Assembly: GCF_036556685.1 (NCBI RefSeq)
Contig: NZ_CP140614.1
Location: forward strand, 682,001 to 746,000
Length of the DNA stretch: 64,000 bases
Direction of reading: 5' to 3'
DNA from: Sulfurospirillum sp. 1612
GTDB lineage: Bacteria; Campylobacterota; Campylobacteria; Campylobacterales; Sulfurospirillaceae
Part shown: one piece after another, positions 35,894-46,245 of the stretch
Layout: the number at the start of each line of letters is the position of its first letter
Numbering within the stretch: position 1 is the stretch's first letter
Made by a program: the position numbers and the translations under genes
The notes under the pieces: model-generated
What the model saw: the letters and a program-made list of their open reading frames with translations, nothing else
The model's database searches: none
Told to the model about the DNA's origin: nothing

Positions 35894-38800
35894 ATGGATC
35901 TTATAACAGGGTTTAAAGATAACTGCGGTTTTGGACTTCTTGCAAATATTAATAATATTCCTACATATCAGAATACAAAAGATGCCATTCTTGCTTTAGA
36001 GCGGATGATGCATCGGGGCGCGATTGCGGCGGATGGAAAGAGTGGTGATGGTAGTGGATTATTGTTCTCTTTGCCGACAGAATTTATGAAAAAAGAAGCA
36101 AGAAAATTAAATGTAGATTTACCAAAACAGTTTGCTGTTGCGATGGTTTTTATGAAAGATGAGAAGGAAAAAGAGATTTTTACGGAAATCTGTGAAAAAA
36201 ATGACTTAAAAGTGATTTTGTTCAGAGATGTGCCTATTGACACAAAAGCACTAGGAGAACAAGCCTTAGCCCTTTTGCCTAACATTGTACAAATTTTTGT
36301 AACCCCATCATCCTTGATAGCAACCAAACGATTTGAAGCCCTTTTATACCTTAGCAGAAAAGAGATTGAAAAAGCACTGGCGACACATGAAGATTTTTAT
36401 ATTGCATCATTTTCCAGCAAAGTGATTTCTTATAAAGGCCTCGTGATGCCTGTTTATATCAAAGCCTTTTTCTTGGATCTCAATGATGAAAGTTTTAAAA
36501 CAAAATTTGCACTCTTTCATCAAAGATTTTCTACCAATACCTTGCCACAGTGGAAATTAGCACAACCTTTTAGGATGATTGCCCATAATGGTGAAATCAA
36601 CTCAATTTCCGCAAATCGTTTCAATATCAAAGCACGAACCCGCTCATTAAAAAGTGAAGTCTTCTCAGATGAAGAGTTGCAGAAATTATTTCCAATTACC
36701 AGAGATGATGTGAGTGACAGCGCGAGTTTGGATCATATGTTCGAATTTATGATTGCCAATGGTTATGACTTTTTCAAAACCATTCGATCGCTCATCCCAA
36801 TGCCTTGGCAAAATGCACCGCATATCGATAGTGAATTACGCTCTTTTTATGAGTACTCTAGTATCCACTTTGATCCATGGGATGGTCCAGCAGCAGTCTC
36901 TTTTACAGATGGTAGATATATCGCGTGTGTGTTGGATAGAAATGGCTTGCGTCCTGCGAAATACATCATCACTAAAGATGAACGTATCTTGATCTCAAGT
37001 GAGTATGGTGTCCTTGATATTGATGATAATGACATCCTAGAACAAGGCCGTTTACAAAGTGGTCAAATCATTGGAATCGATTTAAAATACAACAAGATAC
37101 TAAAAAATGATGATATTGATGATTATATTAAACGCTCCAAACCTTATGGTACTTGGCTTAACGAAAATCTAACCTATTTACAAGAGTATGTTGAGATGCC
37201 TTTTGAGCATATTAGTGATTATGAAATCGAAGATTTAGAATTAAAACAACGTTTTTTTAACATCACACAAGAATTCAAAAATATGGTCATTAGCCCAATG
37301 ATGCAAGATGGCAAAGAGGGTGTTGGCTCTATGGGTGATGATACGCCAATCGCTGCATTTAGCAAAAAACAAAGAAATTTTACGGACTATTTTAAACAAA
37401 AATTTGCACAAGTGACCAACCCTCCGATAGATCCAATTAGAGAAAAAATCGTCATGAGTTTAAATACGGGATTTGGTGAACTGAGCAATATCTTAGATGA
37501 ATTACCAAAGAATTCACTGCGCATCAAAACCATTTCTCCTATTTTGATGCAAGAGAAAATTGAAGTCTTAAAGTCCTTTGGCGATATCAACAAGCCAAGA
37601 TTCAAAGAGAGCTATAAAGGTAAAACATTTTCGACACTTTTTGAAGATAACCTCAAAGGTAGTTTGGAAGATTTGGCATATGATGTGGTAGAAGCCGTGG
37701 TCAAAGAAAAAGTACGATTGATTTATCTTGATGACCGCTACGTCACCGATACAAAAAAACCCATTCCGATGACTATGTGTGTGGGTAAAATCAATGAAGT
37801 CCTCTTAGAACATGGGGTGAGAGATTTGGTGAGTGTTGTCGCGATAACCGGAGAGGCATTGGATTCTCATTCGTGTGCTTGTATGATTGGATTTGGTGCG
37901 AGTGCTATTTATCCTTATATGTTATATGCAACAGTACTTGCCGCATCTAAAGAGAAAGATTTAAGTATATATGAGACCAAAACAAATCTCAAAAATGTCA
38001 ATATTGCACTGAATCAAGGCTTATTGAAAATCATGTCAAAAATGGGAATTTCTACTATATCTTCGTATCGAAATTCAGCACTTTTTGATACGATTGGACT
38101 CTCTGAAGAGATCACTGAAAACTGTTTTAATGGAGTGCATGCCCTCTTGCCAGGACTTGGTTTTGATGACATCGAAGCACGATTGAACACCATTCATAAA
38201 GAGGCATATAGTGTGAATCTCAACAAGCGATTATTTCCGCTAGAATTGGGAGGCTTTTATAAATATTTGGATAAAAGTGAATATCATGATTACAGTCCTA
38301 ATGTGGTGCATGCTATTCATAAAATGGCAGAGAGCGGTACTCGAGAAGATTATGATGCTTTTGCCAGCATGATTAATCATCGTGAAAAGAAGATGATTCG
38401 AGACTTTTTGAGATTCAAATCTGATCGTGAGCCTATCGATATCGAAAAAGTAGAACCGATAGAAGAGATTTTCAAACGATTTAATTCCGCTGCTATGAGT
38501 TTGGGTTCTATTTCTCCTGAAGCACATGAAGCCTTGGCTGAAGCGATGAACCGCATTGGTGCGATGTCAAACTGTGGTGAAGGTGGTGAAGATTCACAGC
38601 GTCTAAAATCAAATAAAAATTCAAAAATCAAACAAATTGCATCGGGTCGTTTTGGTGTCACACCAGAATACCTAAGAAGTGCGAGTGAGATACAAATTAA
38701 AGTAGCACAAGGAGCAAAACCAGGAGAAGGAGGACAGCTTCCCGGTCACAAAGTTTCTCCTTTGATTGCCAAATTAAGATATACGATTCCGGGTGTGACA

Positions 38801-40318
38801 TTGATCTCGCCACCGCCTCATCATGATATCTATTCTATTGAAGATTTAGCACAGCTGATTTTTGATCTCAAGCAAGTAAATCCAGATGCCACTATCACCG
38901 TAAAATTGGTTTCCACAGCGGGTGTGGGTACGATTGCCGCGGGTGTTGCAAAAGCATATGCGGATAAGATTATTATCTCAGGGGGTGATGGCGGAACGGG
39001 AGCGGCACCGTTGGGCTCTATCAAATTTGCAGGAAATCCTTGGGAGATTGGACTGAGTGAAGCACACAATGCCCTCAAAGCCAATCATCTAAGAAGCAAA
39101 GTACATTTGCAAACCGATGGTGGCTTGAAAACAGGTGTTGATATTGTCAAAGCAGCACTTTTAGGAGCGGAGAGTTATGCTTTTGGTACGGTAGCTCTCA
39201 CCCTTCTTGGTTGTAAAATCCTGCGTATTTGTCATCTCAATCGATGTTCTGTTGGTGTGGCGACACAAAATGAAAAGCTACGAGAATTTTTTATAGGCAA
39301 TGCTGATAAATTGGTCAATTTCTTTACTTATATTGCCCAAGATGTTAGAGAGATACTCGCAAAACTCGGGTACGAAAAGCTTGATGATATTATTGGTCGT
39401 AGCGATTTGTTAGATGTGATTGATGATGAATTTGCGAAGAAATTCGATTTTTCATCTATTTTGATGCGTGTTGAGGGAGATAATATTTATGAGGGACTTC
39501 CCAATGATCCCTTTGATAAAAATGAATTTGAAAAAGAGATTTTGCGAGAGATTTACAAAGTCATCGAAAATCCAGAGCAACTCATCGTTGTCAATCGAAC
39601 GATTAAAAATACAAATCGGAGTTTTGGAGCACTCATCAGTGGTGAGATTGCAAAATATTATGGCAATACGGGATTAAAAGATAACAGTATTATTTTGAAA
39701 TTAAACGGTACAGCAGGTCAATCTCTCGGTGCTTTCTTGACCAATGGTGTCTCGATTAATCTGGTTGGTTCTGCCAATGATTATGTCGGTAAAGGGATGA
39801 ATGGGGGTAAGATTGTCATTACTCCAGCGGTACAAAAAGAAGATTATGCCTGTGCGGGTAATACCTGTTTGTATGGAGCAACGGGTGGTAAATTGTTTGT
39901 AGCCGGTGTTGTAGGAGAGCGATTTTGTGTCAGAAATTCTGGTGCCAAAGCTGTCGTCGAAGGTACCGGAGATCATGCGTGTGAATATATGACCGGTGGT
40001 GTGGTTGTGATACTAGGAAATACGGGTGTAAACTTTGGCGCAGGGATGACTGGAGGAATCGCTTTTGTTTATGATAAGAGTCGTGATTTTATCGACAAAC
40101 TGAATCAAGAGTTAGTCGTAGCGGTTCGTGTTGATATCGACGAAATGGATGAAGCCAAACACTTTTTGAAAAAATTGATTCGAACACATATTGATGAAAC
40201 TGACAGTATGAAAGCCAAACACATTATTGAAGATTTTAGACACAATGTGCGAGATTTTTGGATGGTAATGCCAAAAGATATGACGAAGATTCCATTGAAT
40301 CCACAAGAAGGAGATTGA
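35894..40318 (+). CDS. gltB: Glutamate synthase, large subunit
   Basis: 1474 residues. It forms two glutamates from glutamine and 2-oxoglutarate. N-terminal class II amidotransferase domain with nucleophile Cys11 (NCGFGLLA) exposed by removal of a ten-residue propeptide; central and FMN-binding domains (ISGGDGGTGAAPLGS); the [3Fe-4S] site in CKILRICHLNRCS; and a C-terminal beta-helix (GATGGKLFVAG). Full length for the family. Forms an operon with gltD. A TATATT box near 35853 is a possible -10. Confidence 0.96.
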   Translation: MDLITGFKDNCGFGLLANINNIPTYQNTKDAILALERMMHRGAIAADGKSGDGSGLLFSLPTEFMKKEARKLNVDLPKQFAVAMVFMKDEKEKEIFTEICEKNDLKVILFRDVPIDTKALGEQALALLPNIVQIFVTPSSLIATKRFEALLYLSRKEIEKALATHEDFYIASFSSKVISYKGLVMPVYIKAFFLDLNDESFKTKFALFHQRFSTNTLPQWKLAQPFRMIAHNGEINSISANRFNIKARTRSLKSEVFSDEELQKLFPITRDDVSDSASLDHMFEFMIANGYDFFKTIRSLIPMPWQNAPHIDSELRSFYEYSSIHFDPWDGPAAVSFTDGRYIACVLDRNGLRPAKYIITKDERILISSEYGVLDIDDNDILEQGRLQSGQIIGIDLKYNKILKNDDIDDYIKRSKPYGTWLNENLTYLQEYVEMPFEHISDYEIEDLELKQRFFNITQEFKNMVISPMMQDGKEGVGSMGDDTPIAAFSKKQRNFTDYFKQKFAQVTNPPIDPIREKIVMSLNTGFGELSNILDELPKNSLRIKTISPILMQEKIEVLKSFGDINKPRFKESYKGKTFSTLFEDNLKGSLEDLAYDVVEAVVKEKVRLIYLDDRYVTDTKKPIPMTMCVGKINEVLLEHGVRDLVSVVAITGEALDSHSCACMIGFGASAIYPYMLYATVLAASKEKDLSIYETKTNLKNVNIALNQGLLKIMSKMGISTISSYRNSALFDTIGLSEEITENCFNGVHALLPGLGFDDIEARLNTIHKEAYSVNLNKRLFPLELGGFYKYLDKSEYHDYSPNVVHAIHKMAESGTREDYDAFASMINHREKKMIRDFLRFKSDREPIDIEKVEPIEEIFKRFNSAAMSLGSISPEAHEALAEAMNRIGAMSNCGEGGEDSQRLKSNKNSKIKQIASGRFGVTPEYLRSASEIQIKVAQGAKPGEGGQLPGHKVSPLIAKLRYTIPGVTLISPPPHHDIYSIEDLAQLIFDLKQVNPDATITVKLVSTAGVGTIAAGVAKAYADKIIISGGDGGTGAAPLGSIKFAGNPWEIGLSEAHNALKANHLRSKVHLQTDGGLKTGVDIVKAALLGAESYAFGTVALTLLGCKILRICHLNRCSVGVATQNEKLREFFIGNADKLVNFFTYIAQDVREILAKLGYEKLDDIIGRSDLLDVIDDEFAKKFDFSSILMRVEGDNIYEGLPNDPFDKNEFEKEILREIYKVIENPEQLIVVNRTIKNTNRSFGALISGEIAKYYGNTGLKDNSIILKLNGTAGQSLGAFLTNGVSINLVGSANDYVGKGMNGGKIVITPAVQKEDYACAGNTCLYGATGGKLFVAGVVGERFCVRNSGAKAVVEGTGDHACEYMTGGVVVILGNTGVNFGAGMTGGIAFVYDKSRDFIDKLNQELVVAVRVDIDEMDEAKHFLKKLIRTHIDETDSMKAKHIIEDFRHNVRDFWMVMPKDMTKIPLNPQEGD

Positions 40319-40324
40319 TATATT

Positions 40325-41707
40325 ATGCAAGATTTTATAAACGTAGAGCGAATATCAGCAAGGAAAAGAGACAGTAGTGATAGAATTGGAGATTTCCATG
40401 AAATCTATGAAATCTTTAATAAAGAAGATGCGGCGATTCAAGCCAATAGATGTATCCAATGTGGAGATCCTTATTGCCATAATAAATGTCCATTGCATAA
40501 CTATATCCCTTATTGGTTAAAATCGACCAGTGAAATGGATTTGAAGTTATCCTTTAAACTCTCCAATGAATCCAATCCCTTCCCTGAAATCACAGGAAGA
40601 ATCTGTCCTCATGATAGACTTTGTGAGGGAGATTGTACGCTCAATGACGGGCATGGTGCGATTACGATTGGTAATATCGAAACATTTATCTCTGAAGAGG
40701 GATTTAAAAAGGGAATGAAACCAGAATTTCCTGGAATTACGACTGATAAAAAAGTAGCCATTGTAGGCTCAGGACCTGCGGGTATTGCCGCAGCTACTTA
40801 TTTATTGAGAAGTGGAATAGCTGTAGATATGTATGAAAAAGATGCACGAGCAGGCGGACTTTTGACCTATGGCATTCCTAGTTTCAAGCTGGATAAAGAG
40901 ATTGTAGCCCGACGTATCAAATGGCTGGTAGATGCAGGGATGAATCTACATCTTAATACTAATGTGGGAGTGGATTTGAGCTTTGATGAGCTGGCGAGTA
41001 CTCATGATAGTATCTTTATGGCAACAGGAGCACAAAATTCTAATAAAGCCAAAATCACTAACGAAAATGCCGAGGGTGTTTTCATGGCCCTTGATTATTT
41101 GAGAAATTCACAGCACCTGCTTTTTAACGAAAAAAGTGATGAAAAATATCATGTCAAAGGCAAAAAAGTCATCGTCATCGGAGGGGGTGATACCGCGATG
41201 GACTGTGTCAGAACAGCGATTCGTCAAAATGCCAAAGAAGTGACGTGTATTTATAGAAGAGATAAATACAATATGCCAGGGAGCAAAAAAGAGTTTAAAA
41301 ATGCCAGAGAAGAGGGCGTACGATTTATCTATAATGCCAGTCCGAAGGAAATCGTGGTCAATAGTGAGAATCAAGCCATCGGTATGGTTTTACAACGCAC
41401 GGTGTTAGGAGAAAAAGATAGCAGTGGTCGGGCGAGAGTAGAGATTGTCAAAGGCAATGAATTCAAAGAAGATGCGACGGTGATTATATTTGCCTTAGGG
41501 TTTTCTGCTACGAATACAGATTTCTTCTCATCCAATGGAATTGAGACGAATAAATATGGCAATATTTTAGTAGCACCCAATCATCAAACCAGTAAAATCG
41601 GCGTCTATGCAGGGGGCGATTGTAAACGGGGTAGCCATTTGGTAGTCACTGCAGCCAAAGATGGCAAAGAAGCAGCAGCACAAATTATCAAAGATTTGCT
41701 CAATTAG
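40325..41707 (+). CDS. gltD: Glutamate synthase, small subunit
   Basis: 460 residues. It takes electrons from NAD(P)H and passes them to GltB. N-terminal iron-sulfur region with CIQCGDPYCHNKC and CPHDRLCEGDC, the FAD motif GSGPAGIAAA, and the NAD(P)H motif GGGDTAMDC. It starts six bases after gltB; the next gene starts one base after its stop. Confidence 0.95.
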   Translation: MQDFINVERISARKRDSSDRIGDFHEIYEIFNKEDAAIQANRCIQCGDPYCHNKCPLHNYIPYWLKSTSEMDLKLSFKLSNESNPFPEITGRICPHDRLCEGDCTLNDGHGAITIGNIETFISEEGFKKGMKPEFPGITTDKKVAIVGSGPAGIAAATYLLRSGIAVDMYEKDARAGGLLTYGIPSFKLDKEIVARRIKWLVDAGMNLHLNTNVGVDLSFDELASTHDSIFMATGAQNSNKAKITNENAEGVFMALDYLRNSQHLLFNEKSDEKYHVKGKKVIVIGGGDTAMDCVRTAIRQNAKEVTCIYRRDKYNMPGSKKEFKNAREEGVRFIYNASPKEIVVNSENQAIGMVLQRTVLGEKDSSGRARVEIVKGNEFKEDATVIIFALGFSATNTDFFSSNGIETNKYGNILVAPNHQTSKIGVYAGGDCKRGSHLVVTAAKDGKEAAAQIIKDLLN

Positions 41708-41708
41708 A

Positions 41709-42434
41709 ATGCAAGATTTTTTAAACGCAGCGATTTCGGCAAATCAAGAGATTGCTGCGCACATTAGCGCCATGAATTTTGAGGAGCTGTGTCAAACGAC
41801 AAGTTTGGGCTATGGTGGAGACATGAGCCGTCAGATTGATATTATGGCTGAGAATATTTTCATCAAGAAACTCTCTTCATTTGGTAATATCTATTCTGAA
41901 GAGTGTGGTTTTTTGGATAATAATAGTGCGTATGATATCTTTATCGACCCGATTGATGGAAGCAATAATTTTGTCTCAAATTTCCCCTATTATGGTACTT
42001 CTGTAGCGTTGAAATACCAATCAAAGCATCTGGCGGCCGTTATTGTTAATCTCGCCAATGGCGATCTTTTTATCAAAGACCAAAAGCGATTTCAAAAAGC
42101 CAACCTTCACAATCTAGTCTTTCATGATATCCAGTGCAACCTGCATGCCACCATGGGTATTTTTGAAAAATCTTACAGTCTAAAAACACTCTATCAAACA
42201 TTAGAAAAAAATCATATCAAATACCGATCTCCCGGAGCCATTGCCCTCTCTTTAGCCTATGCCCATCAAGTAAATTTTGTACTCTTTGGCGGCGTAGCAC
42301 GCCCTTATGATATTGAAGCTGGTATGTATATGTGTAACGATCTGTACATGATAAAACAAGATGCGCTCTTATTTATAAGTAAAGATAAGGAAACTTTTGA
42401 TAGAATGAGCGGATTATTTAAAGAAGGCAGTTAA
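41709..42434 (+). CDS. Inositol-monophosphatase-family phosphatase
   Basis: 241 residues. The metal and phosphate site is EECGF followed by DPIDGSNNF, and a second acidic site lies near PYDIEAGMY (Asp-Ile-Glu-Ala, where SuhB-type enzymes have WDxAAG). Members hydrolyse inositol phosphate, histidinol phosphate or 3'-phosphoadenosine phosphate; which one is not clear. ATG 41709 is preferred to the frame's opening inside gltD. Confidence 0.83.
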   Translation: MQDFLNAAISANQEIAAHISAMNFEELCQTTSLGYGGDMSRQIDIMAENIFIKKLSSFGNIYSEECGFLDNNSAYDIFIDPIDGSNNFVSNFPYYGTSVALKYQSKHLAAVIVNLANGDLFIKDQKRFQKANLHNLVFHDIQCNLHATMGIFEKSYSLKTLYQTLEKNHIKYRSPGAIALSLAYAHQVNFVLFGGVARPYDIEAGMYMCNDLYMIKQDALLFISKDKETFDRMSGLFKEGS

Positions 42435-42438
42435 TAGT

Positions 42439-43356
42439 ATGAAATTTAGTGAGATTTTTGGTAATTTTCGCAAGACACAACCTTCTCGGGACGAAGCACC
42501 ACAGCATTGGGTTAAATGTAAGCAGTGCCAGTCTTTGATGTATTATAAAGAAGTAGAAAATCAATTAAGCGTATGCCCAAAATGTGGTTTTCACTTTAGA
42601 ATTGGTATATCAAAACGAATTGAGCAAATTGCAGATGCTGATACATTTGTTGAGCTAGATTCTAATATTGCACCGGTTGATCCTTTGAAATTTGTGGATA
42701 AAAAATCCTACAAAAAACGGATACAAGAGGCTCAAGCCAAGACAAATAGAACTTCTTCATTGGTATCTGGCGTTTGTGAGATTCATGGAGTCGCGGTACA
42801 ACTTGTGGTCTTTGATTTTAGTTTTATGGGTGGAAGCTTAGGTTCGGTAGAGGGTGAAAAAATTGTACGAGCTACAAAGCGTGCTATCAAAAATAAACAA
42901 GGTTTGGTCATTGTCAGTGCGAGTGGTGGTGCGAGGATGCAGGAGAGTACTTTTTCATTACTCCAAATGTCTAAAACATCAGCTGCCATTAAAGAGCTGG
43001 CCAATCACAAATTGCCGTATATCTCAATTCTGACTGATCCGACGATGGGTGGGGTAAGTGCCTCTTTTGCGTGGTTGGGTGATATTATCATCGCAGAACC
43101 CGGAGCATTGGTAGGATTTGCAGGTCAGCGTGTTATCAAACAAACCATTGGAGCAGAGTTGCCTGAAGGGTTCCAAAGATCAGAATTTTTACTAGAACAT
43201 GGCTTGATTGATATGATTGTAAAAAGAAGTGAACTGAAAAAAACAATTTCAGATCTTTTAGTTTTCCTTCAAAGCGATAAAAAAGATTTTGAGTTAAAAT
43301 TAAAGGGTCCGGTTGATGAAAATCAACGTTTACACGATAGAAAAGACGAAGAGTAA
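42439..43356 (+). CDS. accD: Acetyl-CoA carboxylase carboxyltransferase subunit beta
   Basis: 305 residues. It transfers the carboxyl group from biotin to acetyl-CoA. An N-terminal zinc ribbon (CKQCQSLMYY and CPKCGFHF) precedes the crotonase-like core with SASGGARMQE and DPTMGGVSASFA. The biotin ligase for the same complex is at 15148. Its 3' end overlaps rlmH by 41 bases. Confidence 0.95.
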   Translation: MKFSEIFGNFRKTQPSRDEAPQHWVKCKQCQSLMYYKEVENQLSVCPKCGFHFRIGISKRIEQIADADTFVELDSNIAPVDPLKFVDKKSYKKRIQEAQAKTNRTSSLVSGVCEIHGVAVQLVVFDFSFMGGSLGSVEGEKIVRATKRAIKNKQGLVIVSASGGARMQESTFSLLQMSKTSAAIKELANHKLPYISILTDPTMGGVSASFAWLGDIIIAEPGALVGFAGQRVIKQTIGAELPEGFQRSEFLLEHGLIDMIVKRSELKKTISDLLVFLQSDKKDFELKLKGPVDENQRLHDRKDEE

Positions 43357-43771
43357 ATCGGTAGAACATCTGATTGATGAATATCAAAAGATGATTAAAA
43401 AGCATGCGCAAGTTGCCGATACTACTTTATTTAATAAAGAGATTGCGCTATCTCAAACTCGAGGAGAAAAGGAGTCAAGAAAAGCCTATACGAAAGTGTA
43501 TGAGCCCTATTTGAAAGGTTATAATGTCGCATTGGATGTTCGTGGAAAAGAGATGGACAGTTTTGAATTTAGTGCTCTGTTTGAGGGCCATTCAAATATT
43601 AATTTTTTCATTGGGGGAGCGTATGGTTTGGAGCAAGATTTTTTGGATAAAACTCAAAAAGTCATCAGCTTAAGTAAGCTGACATATGCCCATAAGATAG
43701 CGAAGGTAGTATTATTTGAGCAGATTTATAGAGGACTTTGCATCAAAGCAAATCATCCCTATCATAAATAA
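43316..43771 (+). CDS. rlmH: 23S rRNA pseudouridine-1915 N3-methyltransferase
   Basis: 151-residue SPOUT-fold methyltransferase. The SAM-binding trefoil knot is in FFIGGAYGL and LSKLTYAHKIAKVVLFEQIYR. It methylates pseudouridine 1915 in helix 69. ATG 43316 follows AAAGGG inside accD; the frame also opens at TTG 43313. Confidence 0.93.
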   Translation: MKINVYTIEKTKSKSVEHLIDEYQKMIKKHAQVADTTLFNKEIALSQTRGEKESRKAYTKVYEPYLKGYNVALDVRGKEMDSFEFSALFEGHSNINFFIGGAYGLEQDFLDKTQKVISLSKLTYAHKIAKVVLFEQIYRGLCIKANHPYHK

Positions 43772-43800
43772 CTTGTATAATATTATTTACGGAGTATTAA

Positions 43801-44160
43801 ATGCGAAAAAATGAAGTTAAATTTTTTGAAGATATTTTAAACGAAAGAAAAAAACAGATACTTAAAAATATCGATGAATCCATAAGAGGTATTACCTCAT
43901 TGAAGCAAGATGATGTAGGCGATGAAGCAGATCATGCTTCTGTTAGTACCGATCGCTTGATTGAAGAGGCAATTAACCAGCAGTTGACAAAAGAGTTACA
44001 TGAGATAGATTACTCTTTGGGCAAAATCAAAGGTGGGACGTATGGTATTTGTGAAATGTGTGAGGAAGATATCAGTTTTCAAAGACTGAAAGTAAAACCT
44101 CAAGCAAAATATTGTATCACATGTCGTGAAATTATGGAAAAATCAGCAAATAAGAATTAA
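43801..44160 (+). CDS. dksA: DksA/TraR-family transcription factor
   Basis: 119 residues. N-terminal coiled coil, the acidic tip motif DEADHA (equivalent to the DxxDxA of DksA), and a four-cysteine zinc finger CEMC...CITC. It binds the RNA polymerase secondary channel with ppGpp to reset rRNA and stress promoters. Length and motifs match Campylobacter DksA. Confidence 0.9.
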   Translation: MRKNEVKFFEDILNERKKQILKNIDESIRGITSLKQDDVGDEADHASVSTDRLIEEAINQQLTKELHEIDYSLGKIKGGTYGICEMCEEDISFQRLKVKPQAKYCITCREIMEKSANKN

Positions 44161-44171
44161 GGTAGGAATCA

Positions 44172-45185
44172 ATGGGAATCAAGCGTTATGTGTTGTTATC
44201 GATTATATATTTATTGGCCGTAGGACTTTATGTTTATAGTTTTAATGGAAGTAATTATGCTCTAAACATTTATACATTTTCTTTAAATTTACCGATAGCA
44301 GTATGGATTGTGATACCCGCAATTTTCTTATTTTTAGCTTCGATTGCACATTTGACCTATTATAATATCAAAGACTTTTTTTACAAAAGAGCTATCAAAA
44401 AAGACTTTGACACATTTATAAACGTATCAAAAGGATCTATTCTTGGAGAAAAAAGTAATCTAAAATTTAAAACAGATTTTTTTAAAATTCCGGGTTTTGT
44501 GCTTTCTACCTTGAACTATGCAAAAAAATGTGACGTTGAAACACTGGAAAATGAAGAGTTAAAAGAGTATTACTATCTTGTTGATAAAATTCGTGCAGGA
44601 GAGATTCAAGATCTGAAAAAATACAAAATTTCAGAGACCAATGAACTCTTTATTGCCAATGAGAAAAACAAATTAAAAGAAGATCCAAAATATGCGATGA
44701 CCATACTCAAAAAATGCGATAGTTTGGATGATGAGTTATGCAAAAGCGCTTATTATGAAGTACTAAAAATCGCTTCATTTGCTGAAATCAAAAAATATCC
44801 TTTTGCTATTGATAAAGATATTTTTAGAAAGATGATGGAGCGTTATTTAGATCCTGAAGATGATTTTGAAATTGATATTGATTCCATTAAGCAGATGTTA
44901 GAGCAATTTAATGCAACCAGTGAAGATTATCTTGAACTGGCTGAAGAGATTCGTATCAAACTCTCACCTGATGAGTTGATTGACCTATTTGGTAAATTGT
45001 ACAATGAAAAAGGACAAATTGCGGCCAATGCTTATCTCTTTACTTTATATGAACTCCAAATGATTGATAAGGTACGTGAAATTCTTGAAGATTCTGAAGA
45101 AGAAGATTTCTTGAAATTTAAAACCCTTCTTTTCTTACGAGATCATGGAAGAAATATCAATACCATAAAATTTTTAAAGGTTTGA
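44172..45185 (+). CDS. Membrane-anchored helical protein of unknown function
   Basis: 337 residues. Two membrane helices at the N-terminus (about 6-24 and 42-66) and a long soluble, acidic, helical C-terminal part (about 75-337) that may be TPR-like. It lies between dksA and dus on one transcript. I do not recognise a named family. The stop overlaps the leader of dus. Confidence 0.7.
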   Translation: MGIKRYVLLSIIYLLAVGLYVYSFNGSNYALNIYTFSLNLPIAVWIVIPAIFLFLASIAHLTYYNIKDFFYKRAIKKDFDTFINVSKGSILGEKSNLKFKTDFFKIPGFVLSTLNYAKKCDVETLENEELKEYYYLVDKIRAGEIQDLKKYKISETNELFIANEKNKLKEDPKYAMTILKKCDSLDDELCKSAYYEVLKIASFAEIKKYPFAIDKDIFRKMMERYLDPEDDFEIDIDSIKQMLEQFNATSEDYLELAEEIRIKLSPDELIDLFGKLYNEKGQIAANAYLFTLYELQMIDKVREILEDSEEEDFLKFKTLLFLRDHGRNINTIKFLKV

Positions 45186-45188
45186 TTC

Positions 45189-46121
45189 ATTAAAAAGATA
45201 GATTTCAGTCAAGGCATCACCGCCTTGGCTCCACTCGCAGGATACACCGATCTTCCCTTTCGTTCGTTGGTGAAAAAATTCGATGCAGATTTGACATTTT
45301 CTGAGATGATTAGTGCCAATGCCCTCGTTCATAATTCAAAAAAAACCTTTGAAATGCTCAGAAAATCACCACTTGAGACACCTTATATCGTGCAAATTGC
45401 AGGTTCAGATTTGGAGGTCATCAAAAAAGCAGTGGAGATTTTAAACACCATCGATGGAATTGATGGCATTGATCTCAATTGTGGTTGCCCTGTCCCCAAA
45501 GTCGTCTCACAATGTGCAGGCTCCTCACTGCTGCAAGATTTACCACTATTGCAAAGTGTGTTGGAAACGATTAAAAAACATTCAAACAAAGAATATTTAA
45601 GTGCAAAAGTTCGTTTGGGATTTAATGAAAAGATTCCAGAAGACATTGCACGAGCTTGTGAGCGTGCAGGGGTAGATTTTATGAGCATACACGGGAGAAC
45701 AAGAGCAGGGAAATATAAGGCCGAAGTGGATTATGATGCGATCCGAAGAGCTAAAGCTGCGGTCTCGATTCCGGTGATTGCCAATGGAGATATCACCAGT
45801 CTCCAAAAGGCCAATGAGGTCAAAAAAATAACCGGTTGCAAATCTATCATGATAGGCCGAGGGGCGGTGGGTAATCCTTGGATATTTTATCAACTCAAAA
45901 ATAATCTTGAATTTGTCAATAAAGATAAAATCAAAGAGATTGTCTTGGAACATTATGACAATATGATAGATTTTTATGGGCACAAAGGGGTGAGTATCTT
46001 CCGAAAACATTTGCATACGTATTCCAAAGGCTTTCCTGCCGCATCAGCTTTTAGAGACACTATCAATAGAATTGAAGAGATCGATGCGATGCGACATCAT
46101 ATCGATAGCTTTTTCTCCTAG
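45189..46121 (+). CDS. dus: tRNA-dihydrouridine synthase, with a probable AUU start
   Basis: 310 residues if it begins at ATT 45189. FMN enzyme reducing uridine in tRNA. It has APLAGYTDLPFRS, the catalytic-Cys region NCGCPVPKV and the FMN-binding MIGRGAVGNPW. The first normal start codon, TTG 45225, would cut away the first beta-strand (IDFSQGITAL) that leads into the FMN loop, and upstream the frame is open only to 45186. AAAGG (45176-45180) is eight bases from ATT 45189. Either the start is a rare AUU or TTG 45225 is used. Confidence 0.9.
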   Translation: MKKIDFSQGITALAPLAGYTDLPFRSLVKKFDADLTFSEMISANALVHNSKKTFEMLRKSPLETPYIVQIAGSDLEVIKKAVEILNTIDGIDGIDLNCGCPVPKVVSQCAGSSLLQDLPLLQSVLETIKKHSNKEYLSAKVRLGFNEKIPEDIARACERAGVDFMSIHGRTRAGKYKAEVDYDAIRRAKAAVSIPVIANGDITSLQKANEVKKITGCKSIMIGRGAVGNPWIFYQLKNNLEFVNKDKIKEIVLEHYDNMIDFYGHKGVSIFRKHLHTYSKGFPAASAFRDTINRIEEIDAMRHHIDSFFS

Positions 46122-46200
46122 ATTAACAGACTACAATACTCAATAAATAGGAAATATCACATCTTTATGCTATTTTTTTGTGCATATTGTTTAATTTAAG

Positions 46201-46230
46201 TTGTCATTGTTATGTTAAAATAATAACATA
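46201..46230 (+). promoter_or_regulatory. Promoter of aor with an overlapping palindromic operator
   Basis: TTGTCA (46201-46206), 17 bases, TAACAT (46224-46229) form a sigma70-like promoter. TATGTTA (46211-46217), six bases, TAACATA (46224-46230) form a perfect 7-6-7 inverted repeat covering the spacer and -10. This placement suggests a repressor site; the half-sites resemble those of Rex or Crp/Fnr-type regulators. Confidence 0.55.
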
Positions 46231-46245
46231 TATAAGGAACTCATT

